In this document: positions 1 to 8,704 of the stretch, one piece after another
Layout: each line of letters starts with the position of its first letter
Numbering within the stretch: position 1 is the first letter of the stretch
Assembly: GCF_009908265.2 (NCBI RefSeq)
Contig: NZ_JAAATX020000003.1
Location: forward strand, 298,942 to 362,941
Direction of reading: 5' to 3'
Origin: Paragemmobacter amnigenus
GTDB lineage: Bacteria; Pseudomonadota; Alphaproteobacteria; Rhodobacterales; Rhodobacteraceae
DNA length: 64,000 bases
Notes under the pieces: generated by a model
The model's input: the letters and a program-made list of their open reading frames with translations, nothing else
Databases searched by the model: none
What the model was told of the DNA's origin: nothing
Program-made: the position numbers and the translations under genes

Positions 1-603
1 CGCCAGCGCCAGCCGCCCTTCAAAGGCCTTCTGGCTCGGCTGTTCGCCCATCGACCCGAAGAGCGACCCGCGATGGTTCGCCAGCCCCTCCAGATCGATG
101 ACCTGCACCCCCCGCGCGGGCAAAAGGTTCAGCACCTCGGTCTTGGCCGACCCCGTATTCCCGTCCAGCACGACCAGCCGATGCGCGAAGGGCTGGTTGT
201 AGAGCGCATCCACCACCAGCCGCCGCCAGGTCTTGTAGCCGCCCGCGACCACCTCCACCCGCCAGCCGATCTGGCTCAGGATCGACGCGAAACTCCCCGA
301 CCGCTGCCCCCCGCGCCAGCAATAGACCAAGGGCCGCCACCCGCCGGGCTTGTCGGCCAAGGGCCCCTCCAGATGCCGCGCCGCGTTCTTGGCCACCAGC
401 GCCGCCCCGATCTTGCGCGCCGAAAAGGGGCTGACCTGCTTGTAGATCGTGCCCACCCGCGCCCGTTCCTCGTCATCCAGAACGGGCAGGGATATCGCGC
501 CGGGCACATGATCCTCGGCCCATTCGGCAGGCGCGCGCACGTCGATGATATCGTCGAAATCCAGCGCCAGCACATCCGCCAGCGAATTGAGTACCACCGC
601 CAT
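1..603 (-). CDS. mnmH: tRNA 2-selenouridine synthase MnmH (SelU), 3' end missing
   Basis: Only the first 201 residues lie in the window; the gene runs off the left edge, so no stop is visible. The visible part has an N-terminal rhodanese-like domain (residues about 1-115) with the active-site loop YCWRGGQRS (Cys95), then a P-loop-like GNTGSAKT at the start of the second domain. This rhodanese + P-loop order is that of MnmH/SelU, which exchanges sulfur for selenium (through a geranylated intermediate) at the wobble 2-thiouridine of some tRNAs. The start ATG overlaps the argE stop by one base (TGATG), so the two are probably co-transcribed. Family assignment is firm; whether the organism uses selenium cannot be told from this window. 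Confidence 0.85.
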   Translation of the reverse strand, partial: MAVVLNSLADVLALDFDDIIDVRAPAEWAEDHVPGAISLPVLDDEERARVGTIYKQVSPFSARKIGAALVAKNAARHLEGPLADKPGGWRPLVYCWRGGQRSGSFASILSQIGWRVEVVAGGYKTWRRLVVDALYNQPFAHRLVVLDGNTGSAKTEVLNLLPARGVQVIDLEGLANHRGSLFGSMGEQPSQKAFEGRLALA

Positions 604-1757
604 CAGAACCCCGCCTCGCAGCGCGCGACCAGCGCCGCCAGCATCGCCTCGCACCGCGCCATCTGCTCGACCGTGACGAACTCGTCCGGCTTGTGCCCCT
701 GCGCCATAGACCCCGGCCCGCAGATCACCGTGGGCACCCCCAGCCGCGCATCGAACAGACCCCCTTCCGTGCCGAAGGCCACCTTGATCGTGCCATTCGC
801 CCCCGTCAGCCCCTTCACGAAATTCACCACATCCGCATCCGACGGCGTGCCCAGCCCGGGATAATCCCACAACCGCTCGATCCGGATCTCCGCCTCGGGG
901 AATTCCGCCCGCAGCGGCGCGACAACCGCCTCGCAACCCGCGCGGACCTCCTCGATCAGCCCCGCCACATCCTCGCCCGCCAGCGACCGGATCTCCCAAT
1001 CCGCCACCGCGCCGTTGGGCACGATGTTCACCTGCACCCCGCCCGACATCTTGCCCACATGCAACGTCGTATAGGGCACGTCATAATCCCCATCCCGCAG
1101 CCCCTCTGCCGCCACCCGCGCCTGAACGCCGCGCAGCACCCCCACGAAATCCGCCGCCAGATGCAGCGCGTTCAGCGCAAGGGGCGCCAGCGCCGAATGC
1201 CCCTCGCGCCCCACGCAGGTCGCGCGCAACGCGACCTTCCCCTTGTGCCCAGTCGCCACCGCCATCCCCGTGGGTTCCCCCACGATGCACATCCGCGGCC
1301 GGACCGGCGCCGCTTCCAGCATCTCGATCATCGACCGCACGCCCATGCAGCCGATCTCCTCGTCATAGGACAGCGCCAGATGCAGCGGCACCCGCAACGG
1401 CCGCTTCGCCGCGTCCAGAACGGCGGCAATGGCACAGGCGACAAAGCCCTTCATGTCCGCCGTCCCGCGCCCGTAATAGCGCCCCTCCGCCTCGGTCAGT
1501 TCAAAGGGCGGATGCGTCCAGGCCTGCCCCTCCACCGGCACCACGTCGGTATGCCCCGACAGCATCACCCCACCCGCGCCCGCAGGCCCGACCGTCGCGT
1601 AAAGATTGGCCTTCCCGCCCCCCGCATCGGGGATCAGCACCGCCTCCACCCCGGCCCCGGCCAGCAAACCCGCCACCCAGTCCATCAGCGCCCTGTTCGG
1701 GCGATGGCTCACCGTGTCAAAGGCGATCAGCCGTTCCAGTATCGCGCGCGCATCCAT
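603..1757 (-). CDS. argE: Acetylornithine deacetylase (ArgE, M20 family)
   Basis: Predicted 384-residue cytosolic zinc amidohydrolase that removes the acetyl group from N-acetylornithine in arginine biosynthesis. The M20 metal and catalytic motifs are all present: SGHTDVVPV (His69), RGTADMKGF (Asp101), YDEEIG (Glu133/Glu134), VGEPT (Glu161) and GHKPDEF near the C terminus (His355). The start MDARAILERL was chosen because it begins at the usual M20 N terminus; an open frame continues upstream but has no family similarity. It is followed by mnmH with a one-base overlap. Related M20 enzymes (DapE, carboxypeptidases) are possible, but length and motif set fit ArgE best. Confidence 0.85.
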   Translation of the reverse strand: MDARAILERLIAFDTVSHRPNRALMDWVAGLLAGAGVEAVLIPDAGGGKANLYATVGPAGAGGVMLSGHTDVVPVEGQAWTHPPFELTEAEGRYYGRGTADMKGFVACAIAAVLDAAKRPLRVPLHLALSYDEEIGCMGVRSMIEMLEAAPVRPRMCIVGEPTGMAVATGHKGKVALRATCVGREGHSALAPLALNALHLAADFVGVLRGVQARVAAEGLRDGDYDVPYTTLHVGKMSGGVQVNIVPNGAVADWEIRSLAGEDVAGLIEEVRAGCEAVVAPLRAEFPEAEIRIERLWDYPGLGTPSDADVVNFVKGLTGANGTIKVAFGTEGGLFDARLGVPTVICGPGSMAQGHKPDEFVTVEQMARCEAMLAALVARCEAGF

Positions 1758-1880
1758 GCCGGGGTCCTTCCGTATCGGCCCCCACCTAACCGCAAACCCG
1801 CGTGAAGCGGAACCCCCGCCCCTTCCCCATCGGCCCGTCCCGATGCAAAGGTCACATCCGCACATACGAAAGCGAATCCC

Positions 1881-2522
1881 ATGCGCCCCCTGCCTGCCGC
1901 CCTCCTGCTCCTCCTCGCCGCTGCGCCCGCCGCCGCGCAGGAAGAGACCCCGCCCAGCCCGCGCGACGGCGGCGCGGTCGCGCAACTGCTGCACGCCCAT
2001 ACGCTCTTCGACCTCGCGCTGGCGCGGAAAGACCCGCTCGCCACGCTCTCCGCCGCCCGCCTTGCCGCGGGCATCACCGCCACCGACGACGACCGCGCCC
2101 CCGTGCCTGCCGGCGAACCCGTCCCCGCCACCTATCCCACGGCGGATGTGATGTTCACCGCCGCCAAGGCACTGGCGCAGGAAGACGATCTCGTCACCGA
2201 CCTTGCCGCCCGCACCATGGCGGAAACCACCCGCACCCCCACCCTCACCGTGATCCGCAGCACGCGCGGCATCGCGGCGGGCGAAGCACAGGTCTGGCAG
2301 ATCGCCTTCTTTGCCGGCACCAGCGCCGAAGTCGGGCTTCTGGGCGACGGCAAATCGAACCTCGACCTCTCGGTCACGCTGGGCGAAACGCCGCTCTGCC
2401 TCGACACGGCCCCCGCCGACCGCGCGCTCTGCACCTTCGCGCTGGTCGAGAATGCGACCGTCACCATCACCGTGACAAACCGCAGCGAAACCGCCGCGAC
2501 CTACAGCCTGCTCACCAACTAA
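1881..2522 (+). CDS. Small exported protein of unknown function
   Basis: A 213-residue protein with a clear signal peptide (MRPLPAALLLLLAAAPAAAQ, cleavage near residue 20). The mature part is Ala/Thr/Asp-rich with a C-terminal region (about 125-213) predicted to be beta-rich, ending in VTVTNRSETAATYSLLTN, which looks like a small beta-sandwich edge as in pre-peptidase C-terminal domains; that resemblance is weak. Two cysteines (in PLCLD and ALCTF) could form a disulfide. It is transcribed away from argE and converges on iolG. I do not recognise a family; a periplasmic role is inferred only from the signal peptide. Confidence 0.7.
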   Translation: MRPLPAALLLLLAAAPAAAQEETPPSPRDGGAVAQLLHAHTLFDLALARKDPLATLSAARLAAGITATDDDRAPVPAGEPVPATYPTADVMFTAAKALAQEDDLVTDLAARTMAETTRTPTLTVIRSTRGIAAGEAQVWQIAFFAGTSAEVGLLGDGKSNLDLSVTLGETPLCLDTAPADRALCTFALVENATVTITVTNRSETAATYSLLTN

Positions 2523-2570
2523 CCCCCTGATCCGGAACATTTGCTGCGCAGCGAAAACCGCGGCACGCCC

Positions 2571-2600
2571 GAAAGAAAACGCCGCGCGAAACGCGCGGCG
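2571..2600 (-). terminator. Intrinsic terminator downstream of iolG
   Basis: Perfect 9-bp stem CGCCGCGCG / CGCGCGGCG (2580-2588 and 2592-2600) with an AAA loop. Read on the minus strand it is followed by the T-rich stretch GTTTTCTTTC, the arrangement of a factor-independent terminator for the iolG-SDR transcript. Confidence 0.65.
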
Positions 2601-2605
2601 CACAG

Positions 2606-2623
2606 GGCGGGGTTCACCCCGCC
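2606..2623. repeat. GGCGGGG-TTCA-CCCCGCC palindromic repeat, isolated copy
   Basis: Perfect 7-bp inverted repeat with a TTCA loop between the convergent ends of the exported-protein gene and iolG. The same palindrome with flanking GTAG occurs three times at 22981-23147, so this is a dispersed intergenic repeat; here it may add to bidirectional termination. Confidence 0.7.
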
Positions 2624-2636
2624 AACCCGCAATGCC

Positions 2637-3638
2637 TCACATCACCTCGGACAGCTTCACCACACGCCCCTCGGCCACCGACTTCACCGCAGCATCGGCC
2701 AGCGCCAGCGCGATCAGCCCGTCCTCACCCGAAGGCTCCGCCGCGCCCTTGCCGCCCAGCGCCGCGATGAAGGTCGCGATCTCGGCCGCATAGGCCTCGG
2801 TATAGCGCGTCATGAAGAAATCGTGCAGCGGCGGCCGCGTATAGCCCGCACCCGTGGCGACCTCGATGGACACGGGGCGCTGGTTTTCCGCCGAAACCGC
2901 CCCCTTGGCCCCGTGCACCTCGATCCGCTGGTCATAGCCATAGGTCGCGCGGCGGCTGTTCGAAATCATCGCCTGCCTGCCCGACGCGGTCTTCAGCAGC
3001 ACCTGCACGGAATCGAAATCCCCCGCCGTCCCGATGGCCGGATCGACCAGCACGGCGGCGGTTGCCACGACCTCGGTAATCTCTTCGCCCAGTAGGAAGC
3101 GCGCCATGTCGAAATCATGGATCGTCATGTCGCGGAAGATGCCGCCCGACCGCTTGATATACTCGACCGGCGGCGCGCCGGGGTCGCGGCTGGTGATCAC
3201 CACCATCTCCACCTCGCCCACGGTGCCCTTGTCGATCTCGGCCCGCACCGCGCGGAAATGCGGGTCGAAGCGGCGGTTGAAACCCACCATCAGCGTCCCT
3301 TTGTGCGCCCGCACCACCTCGAGGCACTGCTTCACCCGCGCCAGCGACAGGTCGATCGGCTTTTCGCAGAACACCGCCTTGCCCGCCTTCACGAAGCGTT
3401 CGATCAGGTCGGCATGGGTATCGGTCGGCGTGCAGATCACCACCGCGTCGATATCCTTGGCCGACTCGATCGCCTCGATCGTGCGCACGTCGCAGCCATA
3501 CTGGTCCGCAATCGCCTGCGCCGCGGCGGGCATGGCATCCGCCACCGCCACCAGCCTTGCATTCGCGTCGCCCGTCACCGCCTTTGCATGAACCTTGCCG
3601 ATGCGCCCCGCGCCCAGCAGCCCGAACCTGATCGCCAT
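2637..3638 (-). CDS. iolG: Inositol 2-dehydrogenase-like oxidoreductase (Gfo/Idh/MocA family)
   Basis: 333-residue NAD(P)-dependent dehydrogenase expected to oxidise myo-inositol (or a related cyclitol/sugar) at C2. The N-terminal Rossmann fold shows GLLGAGRIG; the family signature CEKPIDL carries the catalytic Lys near residue 94, and later segments (GFNRRFDP, IHDFDMARFLLG) match bacterial IolG/IdhA. The start at MAIRFG is supported by an AAGGAG Shine-Dalgarno sequence 8 nt upstream. It lies 35 nt downstream of an SDR gene in the same direction, suggesting a two-gene catabolic unit; no iol transporter or other iol gene is in the window, so substrate remains an inference. Confidence 0.8.
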   Translation of the reverse strand: MAIRFGLLGAGRIGKVHAKAVTGDANARLVAVADAMPAAAQAIADQYGCDVRTIEAIESAKDIDAVVICTPTDTHADLIERFVKAGKAVFCEKPIDLSLARVKQCLEVVRAHKGTLMVGFNRRFDPHFRAVRAEIDKGTVGEVEMVVITSRDPGAPPVEYIKRSGGIFRDMTIHDFDMARFLLGEEITEVVATAAVLVDPAIGTAGDFDSVQVLLKTASGRQAMISNSRRATYGYDQRIEVHGAKGAVSAENQRPVSIEVATGAGYTRPPLHDFFMTRYTEAYAAEIATFIAALGGKGAAEPSGEDGLIALALADAAVKSVAEGRVVKLSEVM

Positions 3639-3673
3639 TTGCCTCACTCCTTGTCTCTCCGGCCCGCAGGGGA

Positions 3674-4456
3674 TCACTCCCCGTAGGCACCATTCACATT
3701 CTGGTCGAAATCCACCATCGCGCCGGTCATCACGCCGGACTCCTCGGACAGCAGATAGGACACCAGCCCCGCCACATGCGCGGGCTTCACCAGCATCCCG
3801 AAAGGTTGTGCCGCCTCGGCCTTGGCCAGCCAGTCATCCCCCGCGCCGTGGAACTGCCGCTGGATCGCGTCCTCGCCGGGCGTGTCCATCCAGCCCACAT
3901 TCACCCCGTTCACGCGGATCCTGTGCGACCGCAGCGCATTGGCGCTGTTCTTGGTGATATTGGCCAGCGCCGCCTTGCTGGCCGCATAACCGGCAAGGAA
4001 GGACTGCCCGCAATGGCTGCTCATCGTCACGATATTCACGGCCGATGCCGGATGCCCCGCCGCCACCGCCGCCTGCGCGAAACGCTGCAGCGCAAAGAAG
4101 GGCCCCTTGGCATTGGTATCCATCAACTCGTCCCACCCGTCCGGCGTGGTATCAAGGATCGATCCCCGCACCGTGGACGCCGCCGCATTGACCAGCGCAT
4201 TGACCGGCCCGAACCGCATCAGCGCCCGCTCGACCAGTTCCACCGCCTCGCCCGCATCCTTCATGTCGGCGGGCAGGAAGCGCACATCCGCCCCGCTTGC
4301 GCGCAAGCCTTCCGCCGCCGCCTCGCCCTTGGTGACATTGCGCCCCGAAATCACCAGCTTGCGGCACCCCTCCGCCACCAGCCGACGGGCAATTTCCAGC
4401 CCCAGACCCTGCGCCCCGCCAGTCACGACGGCCACGGTTTGCGAATGATCCGGCAT
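3674..4456 (-). CDS. Short-chain dehydrogenase/reductase, partner of iolG
   Basis: About 260-residue classical SDR: cofactor loop TGGAQGLG, Ser in VTMSSHCG, catalytic YAASK and the PG segment replaced by NVGWMDTPG. The NNAG motif reads NAAA. SDRs of this type sit next to iolG-like genes in sugar/polyol catabolic clusters of Rhizobiales and Rhodobacterales, where they oxidise a sugar or cyclitol alcohol; the exact substrate cannot be read. Start choice is uncertain: MPDHSQ at 4456 has a GGGGAG only 2 nt away, while an in-frame ATG at 4468 gives four more residues. Co-directional with iolG, 35 nt apart. Confidence 0.75.
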   Translation of the reverse strand: MPDHSQTVAVVTGGAQGLGLEIARRLVAEGCRKLVISGRNVTKGEAAAEGLRASGADVRFLPADMKDAGEAVELVERALMRFGPVNALVNAAASTVRGSILDTTPDGWDELMDTNAKGPFFALQRFAQAAVAAGHPASAVNIVTMSSHCGQSFLAGYAASKAALANITKNSANALRSHRIRVNGVNVGWMDTPGEDAIQRQFHGAGDDWLAKAEAAQPFGMLVKPAHVAGLVSYLLSEESGVMTGAMVDFDQNVNGAYGE

Positions 4457-4493
4457 GACTCCCCCCATGGAACACCCAAGCCACCAAACGGAA

Positions 4494-4521
4494 CTTCTAT
4501 TCCATTTCCAAACAGCTTCAA
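4494..4521 (-). promoter_or_regulatory. Candidate promoter of the SDR-iolG unit
   Basis: Reading the minus strand, TTGAAG (4516-4521) is followed after 16 nt by TAGAAG. The stretch also contains GGAA...TTCC half-sites (GGAATAGAAGTTCC) that could be an operator. It is the only AT-richer segment in the 102-nt gap behind the GST-like gene. Weak sequence-only prediction. Confidence 0.3.
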
Positions 4522-4558
4522 CCCGAATGTTCCACCCTGACGAGTTTCGTCACGCCCG

Positions 4559-5353
4559 TCAGACCAAGCCAAGCTCCGCGTCCGACGCGACGCGGTCATA
4601 TTTGTCCTTCGGCGGCATCGGACGCCCCCGCCAATGCGGTTCGAAAACAAAGGAAGACCGCGCCCGCCCCTCGGGCAGCGCCCCGTTCCCCTTGCCAATG
4701 GCATAGTCGTAATAAAGCTTCACGATCTCTTCCGCCGTGACCTGCTGCGCGGCGGGATGGGCCAGACAGGCCGCCTTCCACCGTGCCACGCGGGCAAAGG
4801 CCGGATCGTCAGGCAAGGCAAACCCCTCATAATAGTCCAGAAACCAGAACCGCATCATCAGCGGCGTATAGACCGCCTCGGCCCAGCCGAACCGGTCGAA
4901 CAGGAATACCCCGTCGGGATTGTGATGCCGCAGCATGTCATCCAGCCATGCATATTGGTCCAGAAGCGCCTGCCGCTTCGCCCCCGCCTGCGCGCGGTCG
5001 CGGTTCATCACGAAAGCATAGCCCGCGTTCCCGAATGGCCCCTCGCGCGAAATGAACAACCGCTCCACTGCCCGCTCGTAAGGATCGGCCCGCGCCACCG
5101 GCACCTCCGGAAAGCGCTCCTCGAAATAGCGCATCAGGACAAGGCTCTCCTTCAGGATGCGCCCATCCTCCAGCTCCAGCACCGGCAGCGCGGTCGTCCC
5201 CCGCGTCTTGGCCAGCAGTGCCGGATCGCGCGGCGTCGTGATGTCCACCACCCGGAACTCCACCGCATCGCGCAGATCTTTCAGCGCCAGCAGGATTTCC
5301 ACCCGCTGGGAAAAGGGGCAGACGGGGATGTGGTGGATGATGGGCTTGGTCAT
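4559..5353 (-). CDS. Glutathione S-transferase-like protein
   Basis: 264 residues with an N-terminal thioredoxin-fold domain whose active-site motif CPFSQR (Cys12) resembles omega-/glutaredoxin-like transferases, followed by the cis-Pro TALPVLELEDG and ESLVLMRYFEERFP, the typical glutathione-binding segment. The C-terminal half is helical and ends with a positively charged tail that is longer than in most bacterial GSTs. The Cys-type active site suggests thiol transferase or dehalogenase-like chemistry rather than classical conjugation. It stands between the palindrome cluster at 5393-5514 and the SDR gene; no functional link to either neighbour is evident. Confidence 0.8.
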   Translation of the reverse strand: MTKPIIHHIPVCPFSQRVEILLALKDLRDAVEFRVVDITTPRDPALLAKTRGTTALPVLELEDGRILKESLVLMRYFEERFPEVPVARADPYERAVERLFISREGPFGNAGYAFVMNRDRAQAGAKRQALLDQYAWLDDMLRHHNPDGVFLFDRFGWAEAVYTPLMMRFWFLDYYEGFALPDDPAFARVARWKAACLAHPAAQQVTAEEIVKLYYDYAIGKGNGALPEGRARSSFVFEPHWRGRPMPPKDKYDRVASDAELGLV

Positions 5354-5392
5354 GGCGTCCTCCGTGGCGGGGACATCATGCCCACCGCCTGC

Positions 5393-5514
5393 AACGATTT
5401 TCTAGCGAAAATCGTTGAAACGAAGATTCTGGCGAAGCTTCCGCCCGCCCCACCCGCACGCCCCGATCCTTCGCCAGAAGGATCGCCCCCAAAATTCTTC
5501 GCAGAAGAATTTTG
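5393..5514. repeat. Cluster of four short palindromes with a fixed core
   Basis: Four consecutive hairpins: 5393-5416 (stem AACGATTTTC, loop TAGC), 5422-5441 (GAAGATTC, loop TGGC, one mismatch), 5464-5485 (CGATCCTTC, loop GCCA) and 5490-5514 (CAAAATTCTTC, loop GCA). Stem sequences differ, but every copy has TTC-loop-GAA at its centre. The last palindrome starts three bases after the stop codon of the ABC permease gene. Closely related palindromes recur at 12160-12275 and 34473-34492. They probably act as transcription terminators or RNA stabilisers. Confidence 0.8.
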
Positions 5515-5516
5515 CC

Positions 5517-8024
5517 CTATTCCTGCGCCCGCAACACCTGCGCGGGCCTTGCCGCCAGCGGCCGCAGCGCGAACAAGAGCCCCGCCGCCATCGTGGCAAA
5601 CACCCCCCCCGCCACGATCGCCACGGCCGAGACGGGTTCGAAGAAATACGTCCCCTCCATCACCAGCACCATCACCGCCCATCCGGCCAGACCGCCCGCG
5701 ACGATCGCCACGCCCCCCGCCGCCGCGCCCATCAGGGCAGAGCGCAAGGCAAAGCTGGCAAGGATCCGCCCCCGCGTCGCCCCCAGCGTCTTCATCACCG
5801 CCGCCTCGTAGACCCGCGCCCGCTCGCCCGCCGCCGCCGCGCCCACCAGCACGACAAACCCCGTCACCAGCGTCGCCGCCGCCGCCCAGGCCGTCGCCGT
5901 CGCAATCGCCTCCAAGGCCTCGGTCACCCGCCCGATGGCATCGCGGATGCGGATCGCCGTCACATTGGGATAGGCCCGCGACACATCCCGCAGGATCGCC
6001 GCCTCTGCCTCCTCCTCGGCATAGACGGTGGAGATGAACGTATGCGGCGCGCCCTGCAGCGCGGCAGGGTTCATCGTCATCACAAACCCCATCCCCGCGC
6101 TGGAAAAATCCACCTGCCGGAAGGAGGTGATCGTCGCCGGAATGTCCCGCCCCAGCACATTGACCACCAGCGCGTCCCCCAGCTTCAGCCCGATCTCCTC
6201 GGCCTCCTCGGCGGCAAAGGACACCTGCGCCTCACCCGCGTAATCCTTGGGCCACCACTCCCCTGCCACCACCTTTGCATTGGGCTGCGGTTCCTCGGAA
6301 TAGGTGATGCCCCGATCCCCGCGCACCACCCAATGCTCGCCCGCCACCTCCTTCGCGGGCCGCCCGTTGATCTCGGTCAGCACGCCCCGCAACATCGGCG
6401 CGCTTTCCACCTTGGACACCTTAGGATCACCCTCCACCCGCGCCAGAAACCCTTCGATCTGGTCCGGCTGGATATCGACAAAGAAATAACTCGGCGCCCG
6501 CTCCGGCAAATCCGTCGCAATCGCCGCCCGCAGGTTGGCATCGATCTGCCCCACCGCCGCCAGCACCGACAGCCCCAGCCCCAGCGACAGCACCACCGCC
6601 CCCGCCTCTTCCCGCGGCCCCCCGATCGACGCCAGCGCCAACCGCAACGCCACCCGCCCGCGCGCCAGCCCCGCCCGCGCCGCCGCCCGCGCCGCCCGCC
6701 GCAAACCCCATGCCGCCAGCGCCAGCACCGCCAGCGCCGCCACCACGCCCCCCGCCGATCCCAGCGTCAATTGCCACGTCCCCGAAAACCACACCGCGCC
6801 CCCGATCAGCAGCACCGCCAGCCCCGCAATCGCCACCAGATGCCGCGCCGCAGGCAAGCCCCCGCGCCCCGCCCCGCGATAGAGTGCCGCCGCCCGCACC
6901 CCTTCCGTCCGCGCCAAGGGCCAGAGCGTGAACAGGAACGCCGTCACCACCCCGTAAAACGCCGCCTCGACCAAGGGCATCGGATATACCCCCACCTCCG
7001 CCGGAAAGGGCAAGGCCGCCTCGATCACCCCGCCAAACAGCACCGGCACCGCCGCGCCCAGCACAAGGCCCAGCGCCACACCCACCCCCGCCAGAACCGC
7101 AATCTGCAAAAGGTAGATGCGGAAAATCAGCCGCCCCTCCGCCCCCAGCGTCTTAAGCGTGGCAATCGTCGCAACCTTCCCCTCAAGATAGGCCCGCACC
7201 GCCGCCTGCACGCCCACGCCCCCCACGGCCAGACCCGCAATCCCCACGAGGATCAGGAAAGACCCGATCCGGTCCACGAACCGCTCCACCCCCGGCGCGG
7301 CGCGGCGGCTGTCCTGCCAGCGCATCCCCTTGTCGGCAAACTCCGCCTCGGCCCGCGCCTCCATAGCGGCAAGGTCCGTCCCCGCGGGCAGCACCAGCCG
7401 ATACTCCGTCTCATAAAGCGACCCCGGCTCCAGCAGCCCCGACCCCGCCAGATCGGCCGTCCGAACGATGGTCCGCGGGCCCAGCGAAAAGCCGCCATTC
7501 GCACTGTCCGGCTCGCGCAGCAGCACCCCGCCCAGCCGGAATTCCTTCACCCCCATCCGGAACCGGTCACCCGGCGACAGCCCCAGCCGGTCCACCAGAA
7601 CCTTGTCCATCACGGCACCGGGCACACCCCCCTCCGCCGCCAAAGCCCCCGGCAGATCGCCGCTTTCCAGAACCACCGACCCCAGCAGGGGATAGGCATC
7701 ATCCACCCCCTTCACCTGCGTCAGCGCCGTCTCATCCCCCAGCACGACCATCGACCGGAAATCGACAACCTCGGAGAGACGTTCCGAAACCCCCTCCATC
7801 CACGCCCGCTCCGCCTCATCGGCAAAGCGATAGGTGAATTCCATCTGCGCATCCCCACCCAGCAGCACCGCGCCCTGATCGCTCAACCCCTGCTGGATCG
7901 ACGCCCGCACCAACCCCACCGCGGCAATCGCCGCCACGCCCAGCGCAAGGCAGGCCAGAAACACCCGGAACCCGCGAAGCCCGCCCCGCAACTCCCGCCG
8001 CGCGATGCGCCATGCCAGACTCAC
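5517..8024 (-). CDS. ybbP: ABC transporter permease, FtsX/YbbP type
   Basis: 835-residue inner-membrane protein with an N-terminal anchor (RVFLACLALGVAAIAAVGLV), a large periplasmic domain, a first FtsX-like group of three helices around residues 255-360, a central pair of helices, a second periplasmic domain and a final FtsX-like group (TLVTGFVVLVGAAAAGERAR onward). This is the E. coli YbbP architecture. The start is GTG, overlapping the ATPase stop as GTGA. With the adjacent YbbA-like ATPase it should form a mechanotransmission-type ABC system; its substrate is unknown, although its position next to tesA suggests lipid or lipoprotein handling. Its TAG stop lies inside a motif shared with the end of hemC. 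Confidence 0.85.
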   Translation of the reverse strand: MSLAWRIARRELRGGLRGFRVFLACLALGVAAIAAVGLVRASIQQGLSDQGAVLLGGDAQMEFTYRFADEAERAWMEGVSERLSEVVDFRSMVVLGDETALTQVKGVDDAYPLLGSVVLESGDLPGALAAEGGVPGAVMDKVLVDRLGLSPGDRFRMGVKEFRLGGVLLREPDSANGGFSLGPRTIVRTADLAGSGLLEPGSLYETEYRLVLPAGTDLAAMEARAEAEFADKGMRWQDSRRAAPGVERFVDRIGSFLILVGIAGLAVGGVGVQAAVRAYLEGKVATIATLKTLGAEGRLIFRIYLLQIAVLAGVGVALGLVLGAAVPVLFGGVIEAALPFPAEVGVYPMPLVEAAFYGVVTAFLFTLWPLARTEGVRAAALYRGAGRGGLPAARHLVAIAGLAVLLIGGAVWFSGTWQLTLGSAGGVVAALAVLALAAWGLRRAARAAARAGLARGRVALRLALASIGGPREEAGAVVLSLGLGLSVLAAVGQIDANLRAAIATDLPERAPSYFFVDIQPDQIEGFLARVEGDPKVSKVESAPMLRGVLTEINGRPAKEVAGEHWVVRGDRGITYSEEPQPNAKVVAGEWWPKDYAGEAQVSFAAEEAEEIGLKLGDALVVNVLGRDIPATITSFRQVDFSSAGMGFVMTMNPAALQGAPHTFISTVYAEEEAEAAILRDVSRAYPNVTAIRIRDAIGRVTEALEAIATATAWAAAATLVTGFVVLVGAAAAGERARVYEAAVMKTLGATRGRILASFALRSALMGAAAGGVAIVAGGLAGWAVMVLVMEGTYFFEPVSAVAIVAGGVFATMAAGLLFALRPLAARPAQVLRAQE

Positions 8025-8704
8025 GCCGCCACCTCCGGCGCGATCCGCCCATCCGCCAGCCGCACCACCCGGTCACAGCGCGCTGCCAGCTCCGGCGCAT
8101 GGGTCACCAGAACCAGCGTCGCCCCGTGCCGGTCGCGCAAGCCGAACAGCAGCTCCATGATCGCCGCCCCGTTCACCCCGTCCAAATTCCCAGTAGGCTC
8201 ATCCGCCAGCAGGATCGCAGGCCGCGGCGCCGCCGCCCGCGCCAGCGCCACGCGCTGCTGCTCGCCCCCCGACATCTGGCTCGGGTAATGCCCCATCCGC
8301 GCGCCCAGACCCACGGCCACCAACTCCGCCTCTGCCCGCGCGAAAGCATCCGGCACCCCCATCAACTCCAAGGGCACCGCCACATTCTCCAAAGCCGTCA
8401 TCGTGGGCATCAGATGAAAGGACTGGAACACCACCCCCATCTTCCCGCGCCGGAAGCGCGCCAGCCCGTCCTCGTCCATCGCCGTCAGGTCGTGGCCCAA
8501 GGCGCGCACCTCGCCCCCCGTGGCCCGCTCCAAGCCCCCCATCAGCATCAGAAGCGACGACTTCCCCGATCCCGACGGCCCCACCAGCCCCACCGTCTCG
8601 CCCGCATGAACTTCCAGTGATATGCCTTTCAGGATATCGACCGGCCCCGCATTTCCAGCCAAAGTCAACCGCACATCCTTCAGCGCCAGAACCGTATCCG
8701 CCAT
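8021..8704 (-). CDS. ybbA: ABC transporter ATP-binding protein, YbbA/LolD type
   Basis: 227-residue ATPase with Walker A GPSGSGKSS, Q-loop FQSFHLMPTMTALENV, signature SGGEQQRVALARA, Walker B ILLADEPTGNLD and switch His in LVTHAPELA, all typical of the LolD/MacB/YbbA subfamily. The ATG at 8704 is chosen because GGAAGG lies 6-7 nt upstream and the family N terminus begins there. That ATG shares its CATG with the divergent tesA start. The order tesA <> ybbA-ybbP is the same as in E. coli. Confidence 0.9.
   Translation of the reverse strand: MADTVLALKDVRLTLAGNAGPVDILKGISLEVHAGETVGLVGPSGSGKSSLLMLMGGLERATGGEVRALGHDLTAMDEDGLARFRRGKMGVVFQSFHLMPTMTALENVAVPLELMGVPDAFARAEAELVAVGLGARMGHYPSQMSGGEQQRVALARAAAPRPAILLADEPTGNLDGVNGAAIMELLFGLRDRHGATLVLVTHAPELAARCDRVVRLADGRIAPEVAA

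Noticed and set aside
5415..8288. Long open frame (957 codons) on the plus strand opposite the ABC permease gene
   Set aside because: Arg/Pro/His-rich translation with no domain pattern; a typical antisense shadow of a GC-rich gene whose minus-strand product has clear FtsX features.
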